Part shown: positions 36,022 through 45,121 of the stretch, piece by piece
Layout: each line of letters starts with the position of its first letter
Numbering within the stretch: position 1 is the first letter of the stretch
Assembly (NCBI GenBank): GCA_024102815.1
Contig: JAGFJJ010000059.1
Location: forward strand, 87,274-151,273
Direction: 5' to 3'
Origin: Phycisphaerae bacterium
Lineage (GTDB): Bacteria > Planctomycetota > Phycisphaerae > UBA1845
DNA: 64,000 bases
Position numbers and translations under genes: made by a program
Notes under the pieces: model-generated
The model's database searches: none
What the model saw: only the letters and a program-made list of their open reading frames with translations
Told to the model about the DNA's origin: nothing

Positions 36022-37533
36022 GTGAATACCAGTATGAGCATGACACAGGCCCCCGCGCATATTGCGCATGAACCCAAGGGACTTTCCACGTGGCAATGGG
36101 CAGCGATTGTTCTGGCCGGGGCCGGACTCGCGCTGCTGATCTACAGTTCGCTCGGAGCGGAACATGGCGCGCATGGTGGCGGTCATGGCGTGGAACATGT
36201 CCATGCACCCACGATCTGGTCGGTCGTTCCGTTCGTGGGTCTGCTGCTGTGCATTGCCATCTTCCCGCTGGTGCCGTCCATCGCGCACTGGTGGGAAAGC
36301 AATCAGAATCGCCTGCTGGTGGCGAGTCTTTTCGGCGCGGCGACTCTGGCGTACTACCTGTTCGCCTACAACGTGGAGAAGGTCGTCACGGTCCTCGAGC
36401 ATGCTGTGCTGGCGGAATACATCCCATTCATCGTCCTGCTCTTTTCACTGTATGTCATCAGCGGAGGAATCGCCCTGCGCGGCGACCTGGCGGCGCATCC
36501 TGCCACGAACACCACATTCCTCGGCGTCGGTGCGGTGATCGCCAGCTTTGTGGGTACGACCGGCGCGTCGATGCTCCTGATCCGACCACTGCTCCAGACG
36601 AACTCCGAGCGGAAGCACGTTACGCACACCGTGATCTTCTTCATCTTTCTGGTCAGCAACATCGGTGGATGTCTGCTGCCCATCGGTGATCCGCCGCTGT
36701 TCCTCGGGTATCTCAAGGGTGTGCCGTTTCTGTGGACATTTAATCTCGTCGTGGAATGGGCCGTGACGAGCGCCGTACTCCTGGCCATCTATTTCTTCTG
36801 GGATTCAGTCGCCTACAAGAAGGAGACGATTCGCGACATCGTCCGGGACGAAACGCAGCGTACGCCGCTCCGCCTGCACGGGAAGCTCAATCTCGTGTGG
36901 CTGCTGGGGGTTGTTCTCTGTGTGGCGTTGGTCAAGCCGGGTGAAGAATTCCTCGGGATGGGCTTCGTTTCGTTCCCCTTCATGCGCGAGCTCCTGATGC
37001 TTGGGCTCGTGGCCCTGTCACTGAATCTCACGCCCGGCCGCATACGGGAAATGAACAAATTCAACTATGCGGCGATCCTTGAAGTCGCGGCGCTGTTCAT
37101 CGGCATCTTCATCGCGATGCAGGCGCCCATCGAGATCCTGCGGGCGAGCGGCGAGAGGCTGGAGCCGCTCCTGAGTTCCCCGATGCGTTTCTTCTGGGCG
37201 ACGGGAGCACTGTCCAGCTTCCTGGATAACGCGCCAACGTACGTTGTGTTCTTCGAGTCGGCCGTGTCCATGACGCCGCACGATGCTGTCGGTCCAGGGG
37301 TGCTTCATCTTGTGGACGGCGGGACCATCCAGCAGAGCATGCTGACGGCGATCTCGCTGGGCGCCGTGTTCATGGGCGCGATGACCTACATCGGGAACGG
37401 CCCGAATTTCATGGTCCGCAGCATTGCGGAGCAGGCCGGGGTGAAGATGCCGAGCTTCTTCGGGTATATGATCTACAGCGTGGGGATCCTCGTTCCGCTG
37501 TTCCTCGCGGTGACGTTGATCTTCGTACATTGA
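36022..37533 (+). CDS. NhaD/CitMHS-like sodium:proton or carboxylate transporter
   Basis: 503-residue membrane protein of the ion-transporter superfamily, with about 12 hydrophobic segments. Seen: IPFIVLLFSLYVISGGIALR, TTGASMLLIRPLLQTN, FLVSNIGGCLLPIGDPPLFL (the conserved S-N-I-G-G-x-L-x-P-x-G-D-P loop), and a repeat-two counterpart, ALSSFLDNAPTYVVFF. These are hallmarks of the NhaD/CitM group, and the pattern fits the putative citrate transporters CitMHS_2. Whether it moves sodium, citrate or another ion cannot be decided. The first loop is His-rich (residues 46-61). The start is GTG 36022 after AGGAG; ATG 36034 is an alternative. Confidence 0.9.
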   Translation: MNTSMSMTQAPAHIAHEPKGLSTWQWAAIVLAGAGLALLIYSSLGAEHGAHGGGHGVEHVHAPTIWSVVPFVGLLLCIAIFPLVPSIAHWWESNQNRLLVASLFGAATLAYYLFAYNVEKVVTVLEHAVLAEYIPFIVLLFSLYVISGGIALRGDLAAHPATNTTFLGVGAVIASFVGTTGASMLLIRPLLQTNSERKHVTHTVIFFIFLVSNIGGCLLPIGDPPLFLGYLKGVPFLWTFNLVVEWAVTSAVLLAIYFFWDSVAYKKETIRDIVRDETQRTPLRLHGKLNLVWLLGVVLCVALVKPGEEFLGMGFVSFPFMRELLMLGLVALSLNLTPGRIREMNKFNYAAILEVAALFIGIFIAMQAPIEILRASGERLEPLLSSPMRFFWATGALSSFLDNAPTYVVFFESAVSMTPHDAVGPGVLHLVDGGTIQQSMLTAISLGAVFMGAMTYIGNGPNFMVRSIAEQAGVKMPSFFGYMIYSVGILVPLFLAVTLIFVH

Positions 37534-37591
37534 CCGTCGGGTCAGGCGACGCCGCGGGGGCCACCGCTGGCGATGAGCATGCGCGGGAGAG

Positions 37592-38059
37592 ATGATGTCT
37601 GGGGAAACGAAGCCCTGGTGGCGGCGTGACTGGCTTGCGCTGATGCTGATCGGTGCGCTCGTCGCCGTGTATTTGTGGAATTTGCGGCCACTGCCGCCGC
37701 TGGAGGGCTGGGATTCGACCTACGAAGCGGCGCTCGCCGAAGCGCAGGCCGGGAAGAAGCACATCCTGCTTGCCTTTTCGCAGAAAGGCTGCGCGCCATG
37801 CATGATCATGGAGCGGCGCGTGTTGCCCAGCCGGACCGTGGTCGATGCGCTCAAAACCTATATTCCCGTGAAGGTGGACGTAGTGGCCGACCCGGCGCTG
37901 GCGGAGCGCTATCACGTATTCGCCACGCCTACGTACATCGTAACGGATGCCCAGGGCGAGCCTCTGGCGCGGACGGAAGGGTCCACGTCGGCCAAGGATT
38001 TCGCGGCGTTTCTCTCCATTGCTGAAGAAGCGCGACCGCAGCGAACACTGACTCAGTAG
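37592..38059 (+). CDS. Membrane-anchored thioredoxin-fold protein
   Basis: 155 residues: one N-terminal membrane helix (LALMLIGALVAVYLWNL, about 14-30) and a thioredoxin-like domain with the redox motif C-A-P-C in SQKGCAPCMIMER and the cis-Pro in FATPTYIVTD. The protein faces the periplasm with the helix as anchor. This resembles the thioredoxin_7/DsbD-gamma group; likely role, reduction or repair of exported thiols. The start is ATG 37592 (ATG 37595 is equally open) after GGGAGAG. It follows the transporter by 58 bases and may share its transcript, then converges on uvrA. Confidence 0.88.
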   Translation: MMSGETKPWWRRDWLALMLIGALVAVYLWNLRPLPPLEGWDSTYEAALAEAQAGKKHILLAFSQKGCAPCMIMERRVLPSRTVVDALKTYIPVKVDVVADPALAERYHVFATPTYIVTDAQGEPLARTEGSTSAKDFAAFLSIAEEARPQRTLTQ

Positions 38060-38109
38060 CCGACTCCGCCCTGCACATTGCCGAAGCCGCTCAAGGCGGG
38101 ACGGCGCGG

Positions 38110-40956
38110 TCATGCGCGAACCAGCGGTGCCACGCCGAGCAGCCGAGGTCTGAGAAACTGGCCCGTGTGACTTTTCGCGTCTTGGGCGATCTGCTCCGGC
38201 GGACCTTCAGCCACGAGGAATCCGCCGGCGTCACCGCCTTCCGGTCCGAGGTCGATAATCCAGTCGGCGCTCTTGATGATGTCCAGGTTGTGCTCGATGC
38301 AGAGGACGGTATCACCCCGTTCGACCAGTCTGTTCAGCACGGCCGCCAATTGACGCACATCGCCGAAGTGCAGGCCTGTCGTCGGCTCATCGAGGACGTA
38401 GATCGTGTGACCCTCGCCCCCGCGCTGTAGTTCGGCGGCCAGCTTGATGCGCTGGGCCTCGCCGCCGGAGAGCGTGTTCGAGGCTTGCCCCATGGCGACA
38501 TAACTCAGGCCCACGTCGCGCAGGACCTGGAGACGCTTGCGGATAAGTCGAAACTGCTCGAAGAAGGTGGCCGCTTCCTCCACGCGCATGTCCAACACGT
38601 CGGCGATGGTCTTGCCGCGATAACGGACCTCCAAGGTCTCGCGGTTGTAGCGGGAACCGCCACACTCGGCGCAGGTCATGAATACGTCCGGGAGGAAATG
38701 CATGGTGACGCGGCGCGTGCCCTGGCCTTCGCAGGCGTCGCACCGTCCACCCTTGACGTTGAAGCTGAAGCGATTGGGTCCGTATCCGCGGATGCGTGCC
38801 GTGCGCGTGCGGGCGTAGAGCTTGCGAATCAGATCGAAGACACCGACGTAGGTGGCGGGATTGCTGCGCGGCGTGCGGCCGAGCGGCGACTGATCAACCT
38901 CGACGATGCGGTCCACGAGTTCGGCGCCGCGAATTTCCTGGAATGATCCCGGGCGAGCGCCTTTGTGCTCGACGGCGCGTCGCAGGGCGCGAACGAGCAC
39001 GTCGGAAACGAGCGTGCTCTTGCCGCTGCCGGAGACACCGGTCACGCAGAGGAAACGGCCTAGCGGGAAGCGGACCTCGAGATTCTTGAGGTTGTTGGCA
39101 GTCACGCCGGTAAGTGCAACGCAGCGATCGAAATCGGGCTCGCGGCGGCGATCGGGAACGGGAATCGACAGTTCGCCGCGAAGGAAACGGGCGGTGGAGG
39201 ATTCGTCGGACCTCAGTACGGCGTGAGGTGGGCCTTCCGCGACGATTCGTCCGCCGCGGTCTCCGGCACCGGGGCCCACGTCGATGAGATGGTCCGCCGC
39301 CACGATAATCTCTTCGTCGTGCTCGACGACGACGACGGTGTTTCCGAGGTCTGCGAGGTTTCTAAGGATGGAGGCCAATCGGCGGCTGTCTCGCGGGTGC
39401 AGTCCGATCGTGGGCTCGTCGAGAACGTAGCACACGCCGGCGAGTCCGCCGCCGATCTGCGTGGCGAGCCGAATGCGCTGCCATTCGCCGCCGGAGAGCG
39501 TTGCGGTGGTGCGGTCAAGCGAGAGGTACTCCAGGCCGGCTTCGTTCAGGAAGCGGAGTCGATGGCGAATGTCCCGAATCAGTGGTTCAGCAATGGGAAT
39601 GTCGCTCTTGTCGAAGGACAGGGATTCGAAAAACGTCTTGGCCCGGGCAATGGTACGGCTCGTCAGTTCGGCAATGTTCAGCTCCTTCACAAGTACACAA
39701 CGCGCCTCCGGCCGCAACCGCGATCCGTTGCAGGCGGGGCAGGGGGACTCGCTCAAGAACGCGTGCAGCCGCTGTTTGAGGGAATCCGAATCCGTGTCCG
39801 CCCATCTCCTGCGAAGATTGGGCAGGACCCCTTCAAAGGCAGCTCCGAACTCCTTCTCCTGCTCCCCGGTCGTGCCGTGTAGAAGCAGGTCCAGCGTCTG
39901 CGGTGCGAGCGTTCGGACGGGAGCATCGGGAAGCACGCCGAAGTGCTCGCAGAATTCGGCAATGAGTCGAGCGTAAAGACCGTTGAGCCGCTTTCCCTGG
40001 TTCCGCCAGGCTGCAACGGCGCCCTCCGCCAGGGATCGCTCGCGATCGGGGATCACGAGGTCCACATCAAATTCGAGTGTCGTGCCAAGACCATGACACT
40101 TCGGACAGGCTCCGTGCGGAGAATTGAAGCTGAAAAGCTGGGGCGTAAGCTCAGGGACGATAACGTGGGGGTGATCGGGGCAGCAGAGGGAAGCCGAGAA
40201 TCGTTCATCCACCCACCCCGTCGGACCGTCGGCGGATTCTCCGGCAACAATGACCCGGCCGTCGCCGGTACGCGTGGCGAGCTCGATGCTGTCGGCAAGT
40301 CGTTGGGCGATGCCGGCTCGCACGACGAGGCGGTCCACGACGACCTCGACGGTATGACGGCGACGGGCGTCGAGGGGTGGGAGCGTGTCTATGGCGTGTA
40401 CACTTCCGTCGACACGCACGCGCGTGAAACCGTCGCGGGCGACGCGCTGTAGAAGCTGTTCGTGGGCGCCGCGGCGATCCTGGACGACCGGCGCGAGAAC
40501 GAGAATGCGTCGTTCACGTTCGTCGACGAGCACAGCATCGACCATCTGGGCGACCGTTTGGCGGGCAATGACGCGGCCGCAGGTGGGGCAGTGCGGGCGG
40601 CCCAGACGGGCGAAGAGCACGCGGAGGTAGTCGTAGATTTCCGTACTGGTGGCAACGGTCGAACGGGGTCCCGGCGTCGTCCCGCGCTGCTCGATGGCGA
40701 TGGTGGGGGAGAGCCCCTCGATGCGTTCAACGTCGGGTTTGGGAAGTTGTTCGAGAAACTGGCGGGCGTAAGCCGAAAGAGACTCCACGTACCGGCGCTG
40801 ACCTTCGGCGTAGAGCGTGTCGAATGCCAAGGAGCTCTTCCCGGAGCCGGATGGACCGGTAACGACGGTCAGTCGTCCGCGGGGAATATCCACGGAGACC
40901 GTCCGAAGATTGTGCTGACGGGCGCCGATAATGCGGATGCACGAAGAATCGGACAT
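38110..40956 (-). CDS. uvrA: Excinuclease ABC subunit A (UvrA)
   Basis: UvrA, the DNA-damage recognition ATPase of nucleotide excision repair, at the usual 948 residues. Seen: first Walker A TGPSGSGKSSLAFDTLYAEG, the UvrB-binding region after it, CPTCGRVIARQ, the zinc modules with CPKCHGLG, CPACNGSRLR and CDACEGQG/CAECGGSRYN, the signature LSGGEWQRIRLA, second Walker A TGVSGSGKSTL, and LSGGEAQRIKLA with YVLDEPTTGLH. No anomalies. The start is ATG 40956. It is monocistronic here; no LexA-like box was recognised upstream. Confidence 0.98.
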   Translation of the reverse strand: MSDSSCIRIIGARQHNLRTVSVDIPRGRLTVVTGPSGSGKSSLAFDTLYAEGQRRYVESLSAYARQFLEQLPKPDVERIEGLSPTIAIEQRGTTPGPRSTVATSTEIYDYLRVLFARLGRPHCPTCGRVIARQTVAQMVDAVLVDERERRILVLAPVVQDRRGAHEQLLQRVARDGFTRVRVDGSVHAIDTLPPLDARRRHTVEVVVDRLVVRAGIAQRLADSIELATRTGDGRVIVAGESADGPTGWVDERFSASLCCPDHPHVIVPELTPQLFSFNSPHGACPKCHGLGTTLEFDVDLVIPDRERSLAEGAVAAWRNQGKRLNGLYARLIAEFCEHFGVLPDAPVRTLAPQTLDLLLHGTTGEQEKEFGAAFEGVLPNLRRRWADTDSDSLKQRLHAFLSESPCPACNGSRLRPEARCVLVKELNIAELTSRTIARAKTFFESLSFDKSDIPIAEPLIRDIRHRLRFLNEAGLEYLSLDRTTATLSGGEWQRIRLATQIGGGLAGVCYVLDEPTIGLHPRDSRRLASILRNLADLGNTVVVVEHDEEIIVAADHLIDVGPGAGDRGGRIVAEGPPHAVLRSDESSTARFLRGELSIPVPDRRREPDFDRCVALTGVTANNLKNLEVRFPLGRFLCVTGVSGSGKSTLVSDVLVRALRRAVEHKGARPGSFQEIRGAELVDRIVEVDQSPLGRTPRSNPATYVGVFDLIRKLYARTRTARIRGYGPNRFSFNVKGGRCDACEGQGTRRVTMHFLPDVFMTCAECGGSRYNRETLEVRYRGKTIADVLDMRVEEAATFFEQFRLIRKRLQVLRDVGLSYVAMGQASNTLSGGEAQRIKLAAELQRGGEGHTIYVLDEPTTGLHFGDVRQLAAVLNRLVERGDTVLCIEHNLDIIKSADWIIDLGPEGGDAGGFLVAEGPPEQIAQDAKSHTGQFLRPRLLGVAPLVRA

Positions 40957-41402
40957 GGGGCGAAACCTGCGCGGGCAGTGCCCGGGCTGTGAATGTTACC
41001 GGTTCGAAAACTTCTTCGAGGCGCGTCGGGCGCGCAGCCCGGAAGCGTACGACAGGCGGCGTTGCCCTTCAATAACGGATTCCGAGGGCTCGTCGCCCTG
41101 TGCCGGCAGGGTGCAGTACAGCACGGCCTTGGATCATTGTCGGACCTCGTAAGAGGCCGTCCGGCGGCGTGGACCGCCCGCCAACCGAGTCTTATACTTA
41201 TTGGGCACGTCGATTTGTCCGGTTATTCGCTCACCCGCCGTTGGTGCTCGTGTAACCGGCACCGGAATCAGGAATTCGTTCGCCGTTGCCTGCGGCGAAC
41301 AGGCCTTTCAAAGGGGTGCCACGCTGGCCAGCGGGATCGACCGGAAGGGGTCCTACCAGGTCTGCGTACCGATCATCGGAACCGATCATTGAAGGAGTCG
41401 TC
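40957..41402. other. Intergenic region between uvrA and the S41 protease
   Basis: 446 bases separating divergent genes. Open frames are shadows without ribosome sites. The one clear structure is a hairpin (listed separately) 100 bases before the protease start. No tRNA or recognised riboswitch is present. Promoters for uvrA and the protease are expected here but were not identified. Confidence 0.45.
41278..41300 (+). promoter_or_regulatory. Perfect 8-bp hairpin in the leader of the S41 protease gene
   Basis: GTTCGCCG (41278-41285) and CGGCGAAC (41293-41300) pair perfectly around a 7-base loop. It lies 103 bases before the protease ATG with no T run, so it is not a normal terminator. It could be an operator dyad or a leader hairpin. 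Function is not known. Confidence 0.35.
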
Positions 41403-43580
41403 ATGCGAAGTTGGAAAGCTCGCGGGTTTACGCTGAAAGGAACAGTCGCGCTTGGTTTGCTTCTGGGAACGCCGGTCGTGCTCCGGGGTGCGCCCGAGGA
41501 TCGATCGGCGGACCGGATCTGGCAGCAGGGCGTGCGGCAGATCCTGCAGGGCGAATTCGATCAGGCCGGCTCGACGCTGGAGAAGCTTCCGGAGCAGGAC
41601 CCGGTTACGGGCACTGTCGTTGACTGGCTGGAAGACTTCCGCAAGGAGCAGGAAGAACGGCATGAGCTCGACGAGGCGGAATTCAATCGCTACGTCGACT
41701 TTGCGAAGGTCCGCATTGAGCGCGGGGATTACGACGAAGCCCTCCGCTGGGCGATCCTGGCGCGTGACGTCAGCGACGATCGCGAAGCCTTCCTGAAGGC
41801 GGATTGGCTCCATGATCTCGTGGACCGCTCCCTGGAGGCCGCGGAAGCCCATCGCGGCAAGCAGGAATGGCAGGAGGCATGGTTGTTCTACTCCTATTTG
41901 GGCGAGTTGTTTGAACACGAGCCCCGATACAAGAAGCTCGAGAAAGAGGTCCTGACTCACTGGCGCCTCGACGAGATGTTCACGGAGAAGGCGCACTGGG
42001 AGGAGTCGATTGAAAACGTCCGCTGGGACGATGCCCGCCGGGCGCTGGAGAGCATCGCCTTGTATTACGTCGTCCCGCCCGATTTCAAAGCCATGGCGGA
42101 AGACGGACTGGATGCCGTGCTCCTGCTCGCAGACTCGAAGAGTGCGCAAAAGCAGTTTGAACGGTTGGGCAACGAGCGGAATCGCGCAGAGTTCGTGGCC
42201 CGAATCAACGCCCTGACGCGAGGCGTTCAGGAATCGCCGGACATTTCGCGCCGCGATGTCGAGCGGAGCTTCCGTCGCGTGCTGGATATTAGCCGGCAGA
42301 CCGTGGAATTGCCCGAGTCGCTGGTGGTCAGCGAGATGATGCGCGGCGCGTTCGAGCCGCTCGACGATTTCACCACGATCATCTGGCCCCAAGATGCGGA
42401 TGATTTTGAGAAACACACCCGCGGAGACTTTATCGGCGTCGGTATTTCGATCGTAAAAAACCGGGCCACCGAGGAGATCGAAGTGGTCTCCCCGCTGGAG
42501 GATACGCCGGCGTATCGGGCGGGTATCCAGGCAGGAGACATTATCACCCACGTGAATGGGGACGCCATTAAGGGTCTTTCCATCAACAAGGTTGTCGATA
42601 CGATCACCGGGCCGGAGGGTTCGGAGGTCGAACTGACCGTCCGTCGCGACGACGAGAAACTGAATTTCAAGCTGGAACGCGCTCGCGTGAAGATCCAGTC
42701 GGTCAAGGGACTGCGGCGCCATCCGATACATGAGGAGCGCTGGGAGCACTGGCTCGACGAGGATCGCGGGATCGGCTACATCCGTATCACCGGATTCCAG
42801 GCCAACACGGTCGAGGATGTGACCAACGTACTCAGCGAGTTGGAAGCGGGAGACCTTCGGGGTCTGGTGCTCGACCTGCGCGACAATCCCGGCGGGCTTC
42901 TCGATTCCGCCTTTGATCTGTCGTCGTTGTTCCTGAAGAAAGGCGAGAAGGTCGTGGTCGTGCGCGGGCGCGATCCGGATGCGGTCGATACGCTGCGGGC
43001 GACGAGCAACGGCCCCTGGTCCGATCTGCCCGTCCTTGTGCTGGTCAATGATAACAGCGCCAGCGCGTCGGAAATCGTGGCCGGCGCCATCCAGGACAAT
43101 GAGCATGGTGTGGTCATGGGTGAGCGTACGTTCGGCAAGTTCAGCGTGCAGAACCTTATCCAGCTCAGCCGCTCCAATGCCAAACTGAAGTTGACGACGG
43201 CGAAATACTACCTGCCCAACGGCCGATCGCTGCATCGCGAGATTACTTCTTCCGAATGGGGCGTCGAGCCGGACATCCACGTGCGTTTGACGCGATGGGA
43301 ACGGGTGAACGTGTGGAAGGCACGTCGCGAGGCGGACCGTTTGGGGCCGCCCAAGCCCGGGGCCGATGACGACGACATAGGCGCCGTAGTGAGCAAGGAT
43401 AAAGAGGATGAGATCGTCGGTCCGCCGCCGTTCAAAGAGGACGACGAAAACGATCGTCCCATGGCCGACCCGCAGCTTGATGCGGCGCTGCTCGTGATGC
43501 GCGTACGTCTCATTGAAAACGAGAATCCGACGCTCGCGGCTGTGGACGTGGAGAACAAGGAAGAGATTCGCAAGCCCTAA
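41403..43580 (+). CDS. Exported S41 C-terminal processing peptidase with long N-terminal extension
   Basis: 725 residues from ATG 41403, preceded by AAGGAG. The open frame upstream (to 41286) is not used. A signal peptide of about 29 residues precedes a helical, charged region to about residue 335, possibly TPR-like. A PDZ domain follows (about 340-430, with SPLEDTPAYRAGIQAGDIIT), then the S41 protease: GLVLDLRDNPGGLLDSAFDL, catalytic Ser554 in NDNSASASEI and Lys579 in ERTFGKFSVQ. The Ser-Lys spacing of 25 equals that of Prc. Known role: periplasmic tail-specific proteolysis. The C-terminus is acidic and Pro-rich. Confidence 0.94.
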   Translation: MRSWKARGFTLKGTVALGLLLGTPVVLRGAPEDRSADRIWQQGVRQILQGEFDQAGSTLEKLPEQDPVTGTVVDWLEDFRKEQEERHELDEAEFNRYVDFAKVRIERGDYDEALRWAILARDVSDDREAFLKADWLHDLVDRSLEAAEAHRGKQEWQEAWLFYSYLGELFEHEPRYKKLEKEVLTHWRLDEMFTEKAHWEESIENVRWDDARRALESIALYYVVPPDFKAMAEDGLDAVLLLADSKSAQKQFERLGNERNRAEFVARINALTRGVQESPDISRRDVERSFRRVLDISRQTVELPESLVVSEMMRGAFEPLDDFTTIIWPQDADDFEKHTRGDFIGVGISIVKNRATEEIEVVSPLEDTPAYRAGIQAGDIITHVNGDAIKGLSINKVVDTITGPEGSEVELTVRRDDEKLNFKLERARVKIQSVKGLRRHPIHEERWEHWLDEDRGIGYIRITGFQANTVEDVTNVLSELEAGDLRGLVLDLRDNPGGLLDSAFDLSSLFLKKGEKVVVVRGRDPDAVDTLRATSNGPWSDLPVLVLVNDNSASASEIVAGAIQDNEHGVVMGERTFGKFSVQNLIQLSRSNAKLKLTTAKYYLPNGRSLHREITSSEWGVEPDIHVRLTRWERVNVWKARREADRLGPPKPGADDDDIGAVVSKDKEDEIVGPPPFKEDDENDRPMADPQLDAALLVMRVRLIENENPTLAAVDVENKEEIRKP

Positions 43581-43603
43581 GGGCACCTCGAATGTGACTA
43601 ATT

Positions 43604-43642
43604 GAGCGGCCTCGGCAGGTCTTCCGGCCCGTCGAGGCCGCT
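43604..43642 (+). terminator. Terminator-like hairpin after the S41 protease
   Basis: AGCGGCCTCG (43605-43614) pairs perfectly with CGAGGCCGCT (43633-43642) around an 18-base loop, 24 bases after the protease stop. A short pyrimidine stretch (TCACTTTG) follows instead of a long T run, so termination may be weak or factor-dependent. It separates the protease from ndk. Confidence 0.5.
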
Positions 43643-43847
43643 TCACTTTGCCCAGTCGCATGGGGCTGGGGCGTCTCCCCGACCACGCCGCCGCCGGGCT
43701 TGAGGCCGAGGTTTCCTCCCTTGACGCTTGTCGCGGCGCGGCCTAAATTTCGCGGGTTTGCGGCCTGTCAACTGAATGCGCTTGGTGGTCGGTCGGCCTT
43801 GTTCGTACCGATCCCTCCGAAGTCTGTCAATCGAGGAAGGAACGAAC

Positions 43848-44312
43848 TTGGTGGAGCGAACACTGGTTATTCTCAAGCCCGACGCCGTGCAGCGCCGGTT
43901 GGTTGGACGAATCGTGCAGCGGTTCGAGGACAAGGGCCTCGCCGTGGCAGCCATGAAACTCATGCGCGTTTCGCGCGAGCTGGCTGAGCGACACTACGCG
44001 GTGCACAAGGGCAAGCCGTTTTATCCCGGACTGATCGACTACATCACCAGTGGGCCGGTAGTGGTCGTGGTTCTGGCCGGAAACCGTTGCATCGAGATTG
44101 CCCGGACGCTCATGGGCAAGACATTCGGTTACGAGGCCGCGCCGGGTACGATTCGCGGCGACTTCGGGGCCAGCCGCTCCTTCAACCTGATCCATGGCAG
44201 CGACGCCCCTGAGACGGCCAGGGCGGAAATCGAGCTTTATTTCTCCGCGGACGAGCTGATCGAGTTCACGCCCGCCGGAAGTGAGTGGGTGTTCCCCAGG
44301 AACGACGTGTAG
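43848..44312 (+). CDS. ndk: Nucleoside diphosphate kinase
   Basis: Ndk transfers the terminal phosphate from NTP to NDP through a phospho-His. 154 residues. Seen: RTLVILKPDAVQRRLVG at the start, GTIRGDFG, and the active-site His116 in NLIHGSDAPETA. The start is TTG 43848, placed seven bases after GAGGAAGG, matching the family N-terminus (M-V-E-R-T-L). GTG 43851 is also possible. The longer open frame from 43776 adds unrelated residues. Confidence 0.96.
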   Translation: MVERTLVILKPDAVQRRLVGRIVQRFEDKGLAVAAMKLMRVSRELAERHYAVHKGKPFYPGLIDYITSGPVVVVVLAGNRCIEIARTLMGKTFGYEAAPGTIRGDFGASRSFNLIHGSDAPETARAEIELYFSADELIEFTPAGSEWVFPRNDV

Positions 44313-44375
44313 CAAATCCCGTTCCGCCGTTGTAGTTGCGGGAAGTCAGGATGCCGATCGTCAGAGAACGACCCC

Positions 44376-45038
44376 ATGCCCGCGCCGATGATCCCTTACG
44401 AATTCCGGCGGCGCGATTCGACGGAAATGGCCGGGCGCGCCGAAAGCGTATTGGCGGAGATGTCTGCGCGCCGAAGCTGCCGTTTCTTCAGCGGCGATCC
44501 CGTGCCGGCCGAACTCATCGAGAAATGTATCGCCGTGGGACACTCCGCGCCCAGCGGAGCCAACCGCAAGCCGTGGCGGTTCGTGGCCGTTAATGATCGC
44601 ACCCTGAAGCACGAAATCCGCATTGCTGCCGAAAGGGAAGAGCGAGAAAGCTACGGACATCGCATGCCCCGGGAATGGCTTGACGCGCTCGAGCCGCTGG
44701 GGACCAACGCCGACAAGCCGTTCCTTGAGATCGTGCCGTGGCTGATCATCCTCTTTCGAATCGACTGGGAAGAGATTGACGGCACGCGCTATCAGAACTA
44801 CTACCCCGCAGAATCGACGGGCATCGCCGCGGGCTTCTTCCTGATGGCATGTCATCAGGTCGGGTTGGCCACGCTGACGCACACGCCGAGCCCCATGCGC
44901 TTTCTGCGGGAGATCCTGGGCCGGCCGAGCAATGAGAAACCGTTCCTGCTCATCCCCGTGGGATTCCCGGCTGTGGATTGCACGGTCCCGGATATTCCCA
45001 AGAAGCCGCTGGCACGTGCGTTGCAGTGGAATAGATAA
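44376..45038 (+). CDS. Nitroreductase-family flavoprotein (iodotyrosine-deiodinase-like)
   Basis: 220-residue FMN enzyme of the nitroreductase fold. Seen: MSARRSCRFFSGDPVP, HSAPSGANRKPWRFVAVNDR (FMN-binding start), a mid-region lid with YGHRMPREW, and GIAAGFFLMACHQVGLATLT (FMN contact). The combination SAPSGANRKPW and TPSPMRFLREIL resembles the iodotyrosine deiodinase/BluB branch, which reduces halotyrosines or cleaves flavin. The substrate here is open. The start is ATG 44376 (ATG 44388 possible), with a weak ribosome site. It is followed by gcvT after 83 bases. Confidence 0.9.
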   Translation: MPAPMIPYEFRRRDSTEMAGRAESVLAEMSARRSCRFFSGDPVPAELIEKCIAVGHSAPSGANRKPWRFVAVNDRTLKHEIRIAAEREERESYGHRMPREWLDALEPLGTNADKPFLEIVPWLIILFRIDWEEIDGTRYQNYYPAESTGIAAGFFLMACHQVGLATLTHTPSPMRFLREILGRPSNEKPFLLIPVGFPAVDCTVPDIPKKPLARALQWNR

Positions 45039-45121
45039 CGATTGCCTTGGAAGGACGACGGCCACTCGCGCAGCTACCGCCCGTTGTGAAGCGAGACGCG
45101 CTGTCGGCAAAGGTGAACACA

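Noticed and set aside
35652..36071. A 139-codon frame in the gap before the transporter
   Set aside because: No ribosome site, no domain, and it overlaps the transporter start; composition looks non-coding.
43603..43615. The 13-mer TGAGCGGCCTCGG occurs again at 57205-57217
   Set aside because: A repeat of this length is expected by chance in 64 kb of GC-rich DNA; only the first copy forms a hairpin.
41373..43661. A 762-codon open frame antisense to the S41 protease
   Set aside because: It mirrors the protease codons in high-GC DNA and has no ribosome site, signal or recognisable domain. The sense strand encodes a clear PDZ/S41 protein.
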